A stretch of 60,158 nt of DNA, taken from an uncultured Candidatus Melainabacteria bacterium. Lineage in GTDB: Bacteria; Cyanobacteriota; Vampirovibrionia; Gastranaerophilales; Gastranaerophilaceae. The position numbers and the translations under genes are program-made. The notes under the pieces are model-generated. The model was not told where the DNA came from. It searched no databases and worked only from the letters and a program-made list of their open reading frames with translations. Shown here piece after piece: positions 17,596-26,149 of this stretch (position 1 is the first letter of the stretch; each line of letters starts with the position of its first letter). The stretch is from positions 1 through 60,158 of the forward strand of contig CAMDYM010000004.1 of NCBI GenBank assembly GCA_945910425.1. Reading direction: 5' to 3'.

Positions 17596-18162
17596 ATGGC
17601 ATTAGATAACATGAGCGATGGAGTGGGAAAAAAAATTGTTGAAGCTTTAAAAATGCAGGATGAAGTTTCAAATGACGAAATTTCATTAGACGAAGACACC
17701 GCAATTGAAGCTGATGAATGGGATAATTTTGAAAAGCCTGAACAAGAAATTTACCCAGAACCGTTAAATATTTCTCAACCCAGTGTAGACGCTGCGTTCC
17801 AACAAAGTATTGCCAACAATTTGGGAATAAGCATCAACTCTTTTACTGACGATTTTGAATATCCTGCAAATGTTGCGGTTTTAAAACAGCTTATAACAAA
17901 ACTTCCCGCAGGGGTTTCTAAACAAACAGGAGCACTGATTATTAAACAAACAATGGAAGCTTTGGGAATTTCTATGAGTAATGTTTTACAAGAAGCAAGA
18001 CAAGTTCAAGAAACTTTTGCAAACAACTCACGAGAATGCCAAAATAATATTATTGAATACAAAAAACAAATTACCCTATTAGAAGCAAAAGCTCAACAAT
18101 ATCAAAGACAACATGCCGTAATGAACGACATTATCAATTTATTTCTTCAAACAGGGAGATAA
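17596..18162 (+). CDS. Hypothetical coiled-coil protein near the export-related cluster
   Basis: I do not recognise this 188-residue protein. It has an acidic N-terminal part (residues 20-60), a middle domain (FEYPANVAVLKQLITKLPAG and IIKQTMEALGISMSNVL), and a C-terminal coiled coil (about 135-188, KKQITLLEAKAQQYQRQHAV). There is no signal peptide or membrane segment. GAGGA lies 5 bases before ATG. It is convergent with the three minus-strand genes that follow. Its helical, acidic character would suit a cytoplasmic regulator or chaperone of secretion, but nothing in the sequence proves this. Confidence 0.6.
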   Translation: MALDNMSDGVGKKIVEALKMQDEVSNDEISLDEDTAIEADEWDNFEKPEQEIYPEPLNISQPSVDAAFQQSIANNLGISINSFTDDFEYPANVAVLKQLITKLPAGVSKQTGALIIKQTMEALGISMSNVLQEARQVQETFANNSRECQNNIIEYKKQITLLEAKAQQYQRQHAVMNDIINLFLQTGR

Positions 18163-18169
18163 GTTTTTA

Positions 18170-18505
18170 CTATCCGCCGACACTATATGAGAATGAAGAC
18201 TTAATATTTGCATCAATCATTTGTTCGCAAGATTGAAGTTCTGCTGAAATTTCTTTCAATTGAGTTTCCAATGCTGCCTTTTGTTGATCTAATTTTTCTT
18301 CATAAACTTTAAGCTCATATCTTCTTTGTTGTAACCTTTTTGCAACAACACTGTCGGTTTCATAATCCGTACCGACCTGCATCAAATCATTAACGGATTC
18401 CTGGGCAACACTTTTTGCCTGCGTAATAAGCGTCAAATTCCATTCGGCTGCCGCCTGCATTTTCTTTAATTCACGCCGTCTTATGAGTGCTATGAATAAA
18501 CCCAT
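18170..18505 (-). CDS. Coiled-coil protein sharing a C-terminal pattern with the 19866-20918 protein
   Basis: A 111-residue helical protein of unknown family. After a short hydrophobic N-terminus (MGLFIALIRRRELKK) it is nearly continuous coiled coil. The end reads YEEKLDQQKAALETQLKEI, then CEQMIDANIKSSFSYSVGG. The layout resembles the end of the 350-residue protein at 19866 (VYEKRVQDINAKTEQI, then IISKNIEGTFKTF), so the two may share an assembly element. A FliJ/SctO-like or FliE-like role is possible but unproven. GGCGGAAG precedes the ATG. It follows the 90-residue protein by 12 bases and is probably in one operon with it. Confidence 0.6.
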   Translation of the reverse strand: MGLFIALIRRRELKKMQAAAEWNLTLITQAKSVAQESVNDLMQVGTDYETDSVVAKRLQQRRYELKVYEEKLDQQKAALETQLKEISAELQSCEQMIDANIKSSFSYSVGG

Positions 18506-18517
18506 TTTCTTCCGCCT

Positions 18518-18790
18518 TTATCTTTTTTGATCTAAATGTGCTCCTTTTAAGAAACTGTGCTGGCTGTTTTCGGCAATTAACTGTTCCATTTTATTTAACT
18601 GGTGTCTGTGATAATTAAGCCTGTATTGAGCCATTTTCAACTTCTTCTTTACAGTCAGAATATCTTTTATCCCTACAACAACCGAATTTGCTAACATCAT
18701 CAGCGGGTTGTTACGGATAAAGTAATTCTTTGTGTAAATTAAGAATTCCATTATTCTTTTTATGTATAGTTCTAGAGTTTCGCGAAACAT
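18518..18790 (-). CDS. Small helical protein of unknown function
   Basis: This 90-residue protein is not recognised. It has a mixed basic and hydrophobic N-terminal half (ELYIKRIMEFLIYTKNYF, then NPLMMLANSVVVGIKDIL) and a coiled-coil second half (KKLKMAQYRLNYHRHQLNKM). AAGGAG lies 6 bases before ATG. It is cotranscribed with the 111-residue protein downstream and comes after a terminator-like hairpin (18964-18995) that separates it from the 272-residue gene. A structural role beside the export system is only a guess. Confidence 0.55.
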   Translation of the reverse strand: MFRETLELYIKRIMEFLIYTKNYFIRNNPLMMLANSVVVGIKDILTVKKKLKMAQYRLNYHRHQLNKMEQLIAENSQHSFLKGAHLDQKR

Positions 18791-19019
18791 GATGCTCCTT
18801 GGACTTTAGACCTACATATATTAAAAAACATTGTTTTGACTAAAATTGTTACTTTTTTAAAGCAAAATTAATATTTCTTAATACTTAGGCTTTTAGGTTA
18901 TTATTCACTCAAATTAATATACGGCACAAAATAAAAAAACTTTAATACAAATTGTAAAAAATAATACGGATAATGTAAAAAATCATTACCCGTATCAAAT
19001 AATAAGTATTTTTTATTTT
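18791..19019. other. Intergenic gap with promoter space and a terminator
   Basis: This 229-base AT-rich gap holds the terminator-like hairpin of the 19020 gene and the promoter space of the 18790 gene. I see no gene in it. Confidence 0.5.
18964..18995 (-). terminator. Likely rho-independent terminator after the 272-aa gene
   Basis: An inverted repeat (ATACGGATAATG / CATTACCCGTAT, one mismatch, 8-base loop) lies 25 bases beyond the stop of the minus-strand gene at 19020. On the minus strand it is followed by TATTTTTTAC. Confidence 0.6.
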
Positions 19020-19838
19020 CTATAAGTTTTGAATTGCTTTTGAATCGCTGTCGATACCTTCTTTAAGCATTTTCTTAGCAACATCACCTTGAGTATCAAG
19101 CATTTTACAAACAGTTTCGATATTTCTTACTTTTGTTGAAAGAATTGTATCTGCATTTGCGGTAATATTACCCGAAATATTTTGATAAGCAGCCAGCGCC
19201 GCAGAACTTGTACCTTGCATTAAGTTACCCAAAACGGTAGTTCCCGCGCCATAAACGCCCAAATAAGGAGAAACAGCCGTTAATATACCGCCAAAACCTG
19301 AAATACAACTTGCAAACGGCATAACAATATTTGAAGCAATTTTACCTAAACCTGAACCTGTTCCTATACCATATGCTGCTGCACTAGCTATATCTGTCAG
19401 TCCGCCTAAATTTGAAGCGTAACCTGTAGCGTACCCTTGGTTATTACTTCCCCAACCGTTTAAAATTGAAGAAGCACCACCTGTTGCAAGTCCGTAAATT
19501 GCGCTAATCGGAGCAGCTCCACTCGGAAATCCTGAGTAATTATACAAAGAATCAACGCCATAGGCATTACCGGCATTAGATTTTGAATAATAAGAAGTTC
19601 CTGAAATGTTCATTGTTTCAGAACTTCCAAAAATTGTAGCAAAAGAAGACGGAGCAAGTAAACTTGCCAGGTTATATAACAAGCCGCCTGCTGATTCAAA
19701 ACCGGTTCCGGTTCCGCTGCCTGATACGGTTAAATCTCTTAACCTGTCATAAGTTTCCCACATCTGGGCTTTAGCGGCAGAACTTGCATCTCCGAATCTG
19801 TTTGCTATTACTAAGTTACTATCATTTTTATAAGACAT
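19020..19838 (-). CDS. Gly/Ser/Ala-rich protein, possible export partner or substrate
   Basis: A 272-residue protein of no known family. It is rich in Gly, Ser, Ala and Asn (for example SGSGTGTGFESAGG and GIGTGSGLG) with several long apolar stretches (GLLYNLASLLAPSSF, then GKIASNIVMPFASCISGFGG) but no signal peptide. The last 60 residues are helical (ANADTILSTKVRNIETVCKM, ending DSKAIQNL). It is encoded 27 bases downstream of the 350-residue axial-like protein and is presumably cotranscribed from the promoter at 20965-20992. Translocator or effector proteins of type III systems can look like this, but I have no direct match. GAGG precedes the ATG. Confidence 0.6.
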   Translation of the reverse strand: MSYKNDSNLVIANRFGDASSAAKAQMWETYDRLRDLTVSGSGTGTGFESAGGLLYNLASLLAPSSFATIFGSSETMNISGTSYYSKSNAGNAYGVDSLYNYSGFPSGAAPISAIYGLATGGASSILNGWGSNNQGYATGYASNLGGLTDIASAAAYGIGTGSGLGKIASNIVMPFASCISGFGGILTAVSPYLGVYGAGTTVLGNLMQGTSSAALAAYQNISGNITANADTILSTKVRNIETVCKMLDTQGDVAKKMLKEGIDSDSKAIQNL

Positions 19839-19865
19839 TTTAACCTCGTTAGAATTATTGATTTA

Positions 19866-20918
19866 TTAACTTTCAAAAGTTTTAAATGTACCTTCAATGT
19901 TTTTGGAAATAATTTTGTGAACGGCATCCATTTCTGTTTGAAGTGCATTTTGTTCGGTATCAAGCGCCTTTAATCGAAGTTCAAGCGTTCTGTCTTCAGT
20001 TTGAATCTGCTCGGTTTTTGCGTTGATATCCTGAACTCGTTTTTCATAAACCTGCTGCTCATAATTGTACTGGTTCATAGCATCCTGATAAGCATTATCA
20101 TCAGTTATACTTGTTGCACTTAAAGGATAAGTAATACTTGAACCTTCAAGTTGAATGTTTGTTGCTCTGCCTGATGCATCATAATCAATTATCGCAAATT
20201 TTGAAACCTCTTTATTTGTTGATTGATAATCAGCATAATATGAATGAAGCGCTAAAGTTGAATCTTGTCTGCAAGCTTCTAAGGAATCATTTGTCGTGGA
20301 ATTTTCGGAAACAAAATTCAATTCGTTACTGTTATCCGTCCAGAACCAAATATTATCAAGGATTGAAGCATCGTTAGTTTCTTTATAATTTAACCAGTCT
20401 TTTGCAAGTTGTGAATCCGGCCAATCTTCTGCAATTTGGCTTAATGCCGCATCATATGTATCCCACATCTTACTGTTTTCTTCACTTGAATCTGTCGGAA
20501 CTGAACTTAAACAGCTTAATTTCTTTGTTCCAACCATATAATAAGGATTTTCGGTATTCAAAACATATTGAACCTGAGGATTTGATTGTGTGTTTCTGAT
20601 ACCTGTATATTCCGAAATCTTTGTATAATAAGTTACGTAAGAATTATAATGAATACCGTCAGCATCAGTATAATCAGCATCCTGAACAGTTGAAATTGTT
20701 TGTTTTGAATCTCCTATATCAAAGTTATATTGAGTAGTCGTGAAATCACTTGTACTCGGAGCCGTAGGAACATCCATTTGATAAAGACTGTTCCATAACT
20801 CTGAACTTTGATTGGATAAGGCAGTTCTTGCCTGGTTAATTTGTTGTCCTTCGTATTCAACATTTGATTTTCTGGCTGCAAGTGCTATCCATCTTGCCTG
20901 TGAAGCTGCCATGCCCAT
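19866..20918 (-). CDS. Axial-protein-like secreted candidate (hook/flagellin-type ends)
   Basis: I do not recognise a named family for this 350-residue protein, but its plan is that of flagellar axial proteins. An N-terminal helix starts MGMAASQARWIALAARKSNV and continues QQINQARTALSNQ. The centre is variable and Ser/Thr/Asn/Asp-rich (about 50-275). A C-terminal coiled coil reads LKALDTEQNALQTEMDAV, then HKIISKNIEGTFKTF. There is no signal peptide. Paired end helices that pack together are a hallmark of rod, hook and filament proteins, and the N-terminal ASQAR segment resembles their D0 region. AAGGAG lies 8 bases before the ATG. It heads a two-gene operon with the 272-residue protein. A link to the export cluster at 7976-13861 is inferred from type and proximity only. 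Confidence 0.6.
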   Translation of the reverse strand: MGMAASQARWIALAARKSNVEYEGQQINQARTALSNQSSELWNSLYQMDVPTAPSTSDFTTTQYNFDIGDSKQTISTVQDADYTDADGIHYNSYVTYYTKISEYTGIRNTQSNPQVQYVLNTENPYYMVGTKKLSCLSSVPTDSSEENSKMWDTYDAALSQIAEDWPDSQLAKDWLNYKETNDASILDNIWFWTDNSNELNFVSENSTTNDSLEACRQDSTLALHSYYADYQSTNKEVSKFAIIDYDASGRATNIQLEGSSITYPLSATSITDDNAYQDAMNQYNYEQQVYEKRVQDINAKTEQIQTEDRTLELRLKALDTEQNALQTEMDAVHKIISKNIEGTFKTFES

Positions 20919-20964
20919 AAGCTTATCTCCTTCTTGGATTGTATTATCTTTCTGCCTTTTCAGG

Positions 20965-20992
20965 TTTATAATTATTTTTTTATAAAAGTCAA
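20965..20992 (-). promoter_or_regulatory. Sigma70-type promoter for the axial-like operon
   Basis: On the minus strand TTGACT (20992-20987) and TATAAA (20970-20965) are spaced by 16 bases and end 47 bases before the ATG at 20918. Confidence 0.55.
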
Positions 20993-21167
20993 TATTATAT
21001 ATAATGATTATACGGTATTTATTAAGTTTTATGTATCAAATTTGGCAAAAATCAACTATATAGAGGATTTTTACGAACGTGTGAATATAAAAGAACAAAA
21101 AACTTTACAGCTTTTATATGTTTCTGATAAAATACTGTTATACTCAATTGTTAAGGAAGGGCAGATA

Positions 21168-22535
21168 ATGAAATTCTCATCATCGTTTAAGGTTGGATTA
21201 TTAACACTTGCGGCATTGGTACTTCTTGTAGGTACTGTATTGAAAGTTAAAGGAAGAGCCTTTTCTTCAGCCAAAAGGGTTGAAATTCAATTTAAAGATG
21301 TAAACGGATTAAGACCCGGTGCAGGTGTTCAAATTATGGGTTTGAAAGTCGGTCAGGTTGAAGAAATTACACCTGTGGTTGAAGGCGAAAACAGCTTTGT
21401 TAAAGTTAAATTCGTTATCACAGATCCAAGTGTTCAAATCCCGAGAGCTTCATCATTTTCTATCCAACAATCAGGTCTAATCGGAGAATTATTCTTAGAA
21501 ATTACCCCTCCAAAAACAAGAACTATTTATATTCCTATGGAATCAAGTCGTTTATTATATAAAAATGACTTTGTTCAAATGAAATTAAGTGATAAATACT
21601 ACGATGTCGGGGTGGTTAAATCTGTTGATGTAATCTCTAAAAACTCCGTACCGTTTTCATATAAGAACAATATCAAAACAGCTTATGCTTATAAAGTTGA
21701 TTATTTTATCAATCTACCTGGACTTATTATGCCTGAATTTATAAAAGGTTCTGCGGTAACTGTCGGCAATGAACATAAATTAAGACTTGTACCACTTGAT
21801 GAAATGCCGATTTCATATCCTGCTCAGGATTCTGAATATACAATAATTGAACCTATGAGATTATCTGATTTTATGGATTGGCAATATAAAGCAGCAGAAA
21901 CCTTAACTGAAACAAACAGAAAAGTTAACGAAATTCTGACTGATGAAACAATTGCAGACTTAAAGAAAACTATTGCAAGTGTGGAATCTTTAACTGCAAG
22001 ATCTAACGAAACATTAGGTAAAGTTGATAACTTGCTTGATTCTTCAAAAGCCGATATTGAACAACTTCTTGCAATGACTCAGCAAGCAACCGCTGATTTT
22101 TCAAAATTATCTCATAACGTTAATAACATAATCGGTGACAAACACTTTAAAACAACTATGTTATCAACAGCAGATTCTATAGATAAATTAGCAAGGAACT
22201 TAAACAAAGTTATGGACTCGGCTGATGCGGAAGAAACAGGAAAGAATTTAAAAATTATTTCTGAAAACCTTGCTCAAATCAGCCAAAGTGTTAACTCTAT
22301 GACAAAAGATGACAGATTAAAAAATCAAATAGAAACAGCTATAACAAACGTAAACTGCGCAATGTCAGAAGTTGCTACAGCACTTGATACGGTTAATAAA
22401 GTTAACCCGTCAAATCCTAACCAAGCGTCAGACCTACAGCAAATCGTTTCTGATACGGTTGTGACAACGTCTAATTTGAGAAAATTCTCAGATAAATTAA
22501 ATAAGAGATTCTTATTATTCAGGTTATTATTCTAA
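21168..22535 (+). CDS. MCE-domain (MlaD-like) membrane-anchored lipid-transport protein
   Basis: A 455-residue MCE protein. I place the start at 21168, where GGAAGGG precedes ATG by 6 bases. An upstream in-frame ATG at 20934 has no such support. One TM helix (FKVGLLTLAALVLLVGTVL) is followed by the MCE domain (residues about 35-115: RVEIQFKDVNGLRPGAGVQI, then IMGLKVGQVEEI). A Ser-rich mid region and a long helical tail follow (about 240-450, with repeats such as SVESLTARSNETLGKVDNLL). MCE proteins form hexameric periplasmic channels that move phospholipids between membranes. No MlaE/F is beside it. lpxK follows after one base, which ties it to outer-membrane biogenesis. Confidence 0.85.
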   Translation: MKFSSSFKVGLLTLAALVLLVGTVLKVKGRAFSSAKRVEIQFKDVNGLRPGAGVQIMGLKVGQVEEITPVVEGENSFVKVKFVITDPSVQIPRASSFSIQQSGLIGELFLEITPPKTRTIYIPMESSRLLYKNDFVQMKLSDKYYDVGVVKSVDVISKNSVPFSYKNNIKTAYAYKVDYFINLPGLIMPEFIKGSAVTVGNEHKLRLVPLDEMPISYPAQDSEYTIIEPMRLSDFMDWQYKAAETLTETNRKVNEILTDETIADLKKTIASVESLTARSNETLGKVDNLLDSSKADIEQLLAMTQQATADFSKLSHNVNNIIGDKHFKTTMLSTADSIDKLARNLNKVMDSADAEETGKNLKIISENLAQISQSVNSMTKDDRLKNQIETAITNVNCAMSEVATALDTVNKVNPSNPNQASDLQQIVSDTVVTTSNLRKFSDKLNKRFLLFRLLF

Positions 22536-22536
22536 T

Positions 22537-23562
22537 ATGATAAATATAAAAACAAAAATCACACAATTACACTATCAACGAGAACCTAAAGGTATATTAT
22601 TTGAATTCTTAAAATTTTGTTCAAAATTTTACGGGTTTGGCAGTGCTGTAAAAAATTTTTGTTATGATAAAAAACTTATAAAACCCAAAAAGGTTGACGC
22701 TTATGTTATTTCTGTCGGGAATATGACAACGGGCGGCGTCGGAAAAACACCTGTAGTATCTGAAATTGCAAAATTTTTAATAAACAAATGCGGACAAAAA
22801 GTTGCAATCGTATCAAGAGGTTACGGCGGAAGATTAAGCAACAAAAATATCAATATGATATCTGATGGGAAAACTATTTATTTTGATGCCCTGGAAGCAG
22901 GCGATGAGCCGTTTTGGTTAAGCGAAAATACCCCCGAATGTTACGTATTTACCTGTAAAGACAGGTATTTAGCCGCAAAAACCGCAGTTGAAAAATTCGG
23001 GGTTCAGGTAATAATTTTAGACGACGGATTTCAGCACAGAAAGCTTCACAGGGACCTAGATATTGTATTAATGGACAGTGTTAAAGGTTTCGGAAACGAA
23101 TGCTTACTGCCGGCAGGTCCGTTAAGAGAAGGCGCTGAAGCTCTTGAGCGTATTGATAAACTTGTTGTTGTAAGCAAAAGTGTTAAACATGATACCGCTC
23201 AAAAAGTTGCAGAAATTATGCAGGAAAGATTGCATATCCCGACAAGTATCTGTTATACCGAACCTGATTATGTTTATAATATCAAAACAGGTCAAAGACT
23301 TATGGAAGGTTTGGCGGTTACGGCAATGTGTGCAATCGGTCAGCCGCAGCAATTTTATGATTTTTTGGATAAATATCATGTTGCAAAAACCGTAACATTT
23401 GATGATCATCATCAGTACGCTCCTATTGATATTGTAGATATCACAGGAAGTATAATTACGACAGAAAAAGATGCCGTAAAATTAGCTCGGTTTGACAGAA
23501 ATGACATTTACGCACTTCGACTTAAAACAACAATTGACGTTGAAAATTTGTTAAAGAAATAA
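22537..23562 (+). CDS. lpxK: Tetraacyldisaccharide 4'-kinase LpxK
   Basis: A 341-residue LpxK of normal length, the membrane-associated kinase that phosphorylates the 4' position of the lipid A disaccharide. The Walker A loop is GNMTTGGVGKTP (about residues 61-72), followed by VSRGYGGRL, then IILDDGFQHRKLHRDLDIVL and the C-terminal TTEKDAVK. Its ATG lies one base after the MCE gene stop, so the two are coupled. Together with lpxI and lpxB at 38.5-40.4 kb it shows a complete lipid A backbone pathway, hence a diderm cell with lipopolysaccharide. Confidence 0.95.
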   Translation: MINIKTKITQLHYQREPKGILFEFLKFCSKFYGFGSAVKNFCYDKKLIKPKKVDAYVISVGNMTTGGVGKTPVVSEIAKFLINKCGQKVAIVSRGYGGRLSNKNINMISDGKTIYFDALEAGDEPFWLSENTPECYVFTCKDRYLAAKTAVEKFGVQVIILDDGFQHRKLHRDLDIVLMDSVKGFGNECLLPAGPLREGAEALERIDKLVVVSKSVKHDTAQKVAEIMQERLHIPTSICYTEPDYVYNIKTGQRLMEGLAVTAMCAIGQPQQFYDFLDKYHVAKTVTFDDHHQYAPIDIVDITGSIITTEKDAVKLARFDRNDIYALRLKTTIDVENLLKK

Positions 23563-23628
23563 GTTTTTTATAGGATACAATACCTTTGAATTTAAGCTAA
23601 AATTAGCAAAAAGGAAAGAGGTATAATT

Positions 23629-24672
23629 ATGTTGGAATACTTTTTAGGCTCATATATTATAACTATTGTCGGTGTAATAGGAGCATATTTATGGGGTGAA
23701 CATGTTCATCCGGGTTCAGGATTTGCGAGTATTTTTATTGTCGCGGTTCTAGCAATTTTAGAAACAAGTTTATCATTTGATAACGCCGTAGTTAATGCTA
23801 TGAAACTTGAAAAAATGTCACATCTTTGGCGTCACAGATTTTTAACATGGGGCATTTTAATTGCGGTATTTGGTATAAGATTTTTATTCCCTGTTTTAGT
23901 TGTAGCAATTTTTGCACACTTAGATATGCTAACAGTTGCAAAAATCGCACTAACTGATGCTAATCGTTACGCAGGATACTTACACGCAACCCATGCTCCA
24001 ATTGTAACATTTGGCGGAATGTTTTTGATAATGCTTTTCCTGAACTACTTTTTCAACCACGAAAAAGAAGTTCACTGGATTACACCTATTGAATCCCGCC
24101 TGGCACATTTAGACCATCTTAAGGGAATTGAAATTATAATTTCATTACTTATGCTTATTGCAACACAAACATTTATTCCGGCAGATGAAAAAGTTTCGGT
24201 GATGATTGCAGGTATCGCAGGTATAATAACATATCTTACAATTGACGGGGTTGCACACTTCTTAGAAAAACACGAAGAAATGCGCAACGCGCAATGTGTA
24301 GGAAACGCCGTAAGATGTACGGGGCTAATCAGTTTTATATATTTAGAGTTAATTGACGCGTCATTTTCTTTAGACGGAGTTTTGGGAGCCTTCGCGTTAA
24401 GTAACGATATTATAATTATCACAATCGGACTTGCAATAGGTGCAATGTTTGTAAGATCTTTAACCATTATGCTTGTTGAAAAGAAAACCTTAGCTCAATT
24501 TTTATACCTTGAACATGGCGCTCATTGGGCTATCGGAGCATTAGCAGTGATAATGCTTGTAACAACTGTTAAAGAAGTTCCGGAAGTTGTAACAGGACTT
24601 ATAGGACTTGTATTTATCATATCAGCTCTCATCTCTTCAATAATTCATAATAAAAAACAAAACAATGCATAG
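23629..24672 (+). CDS. DUF475 / TerC-like integral membrane protein
   Basis: A 347-residue membrane protein with about nine hydrophobic segments. The family signature LETSLSFDNAVVNAM (about residues 44-58) and its echo ELIDASFSLDGVLGAFALS (about 243-261) match DUF475, a branch of the TerC superfamily. The two acidic Asp-Asn/Asp-Gly motifs inside membrane helices suggest metal-ion handling, as proposed for TerC/Alx proteins, but the substrate is not known. AAGGAAAGAGG sits 7 bases before ATG. Terminated by the hairpin at 24673-24710. Confidence 0.85.
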   Translation: MLEYFLGSYIITIVGVIGAYLWGEHVHPGSGFASIFIVAVLAILETSLSFDNAVVNAMKLEKMSHLWRHRFLTWGILIAVFGIRFLFPVLVVAIFAHLDMLTVAKIALTDANRYAGYLHATHAPIVTFGGMFLIMLFLNYFFNHEKEVHWITPIESRLAHLDHLKGIEIIISLLMLIATQTFIPADEKVSVMIAGIAGIITYLTIDGVAHFLEKHEEMRNAQCVGNAVRCTGLISFIYLELIDASFSLDGVLGAFALSNDIIIITIGLAIGAMFVRSLTIMLVEKKTLAQFLYLEHGAHWAIGALAVIMLVTTVKEVPEVVTGLIGLVFIISALISSIIHNKKQNNA

Positions 24673-24710
24673 AAAAAAGGCGGGACTTGAAATCAAGTCC
24701 CGCCTTTTTT
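24673..24710. terminator. Bidirectional rho-independent terminator
   Basis: A perfect 18-bp stem (AAAAAAGGCGGGACTTGA and its complement, 2-base loop) lies between two convergent genes, with A and T runs at the two ends. Confidence 0.92.
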
Positions 24711-24717
24711 AATTCAA

Positions 24718-26013
<1,296 letters not shown>

Positions 26014-26149
26014 CTACACGTATAATTATATTCAAAAAAACATTATTTCCCAGTAAAATGAATTATTTGTAAAATTTTCTTAATAATGAGTATATAAGTA
26101 ACAAAATTTTATCTTTATGATTGTTATAATTGACGTTAAGGAGTGTTTT

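Noticed and set aside
20934-21167. N-terminal extension of the MCE protein
   Set aside because: The in-frame ATG at 20934 has no ribosome binding site, and the translation before 21168 is AT-rich noise covering the promoter of the opposite gene. GGAAGGG before ATG 21168 decides the start.
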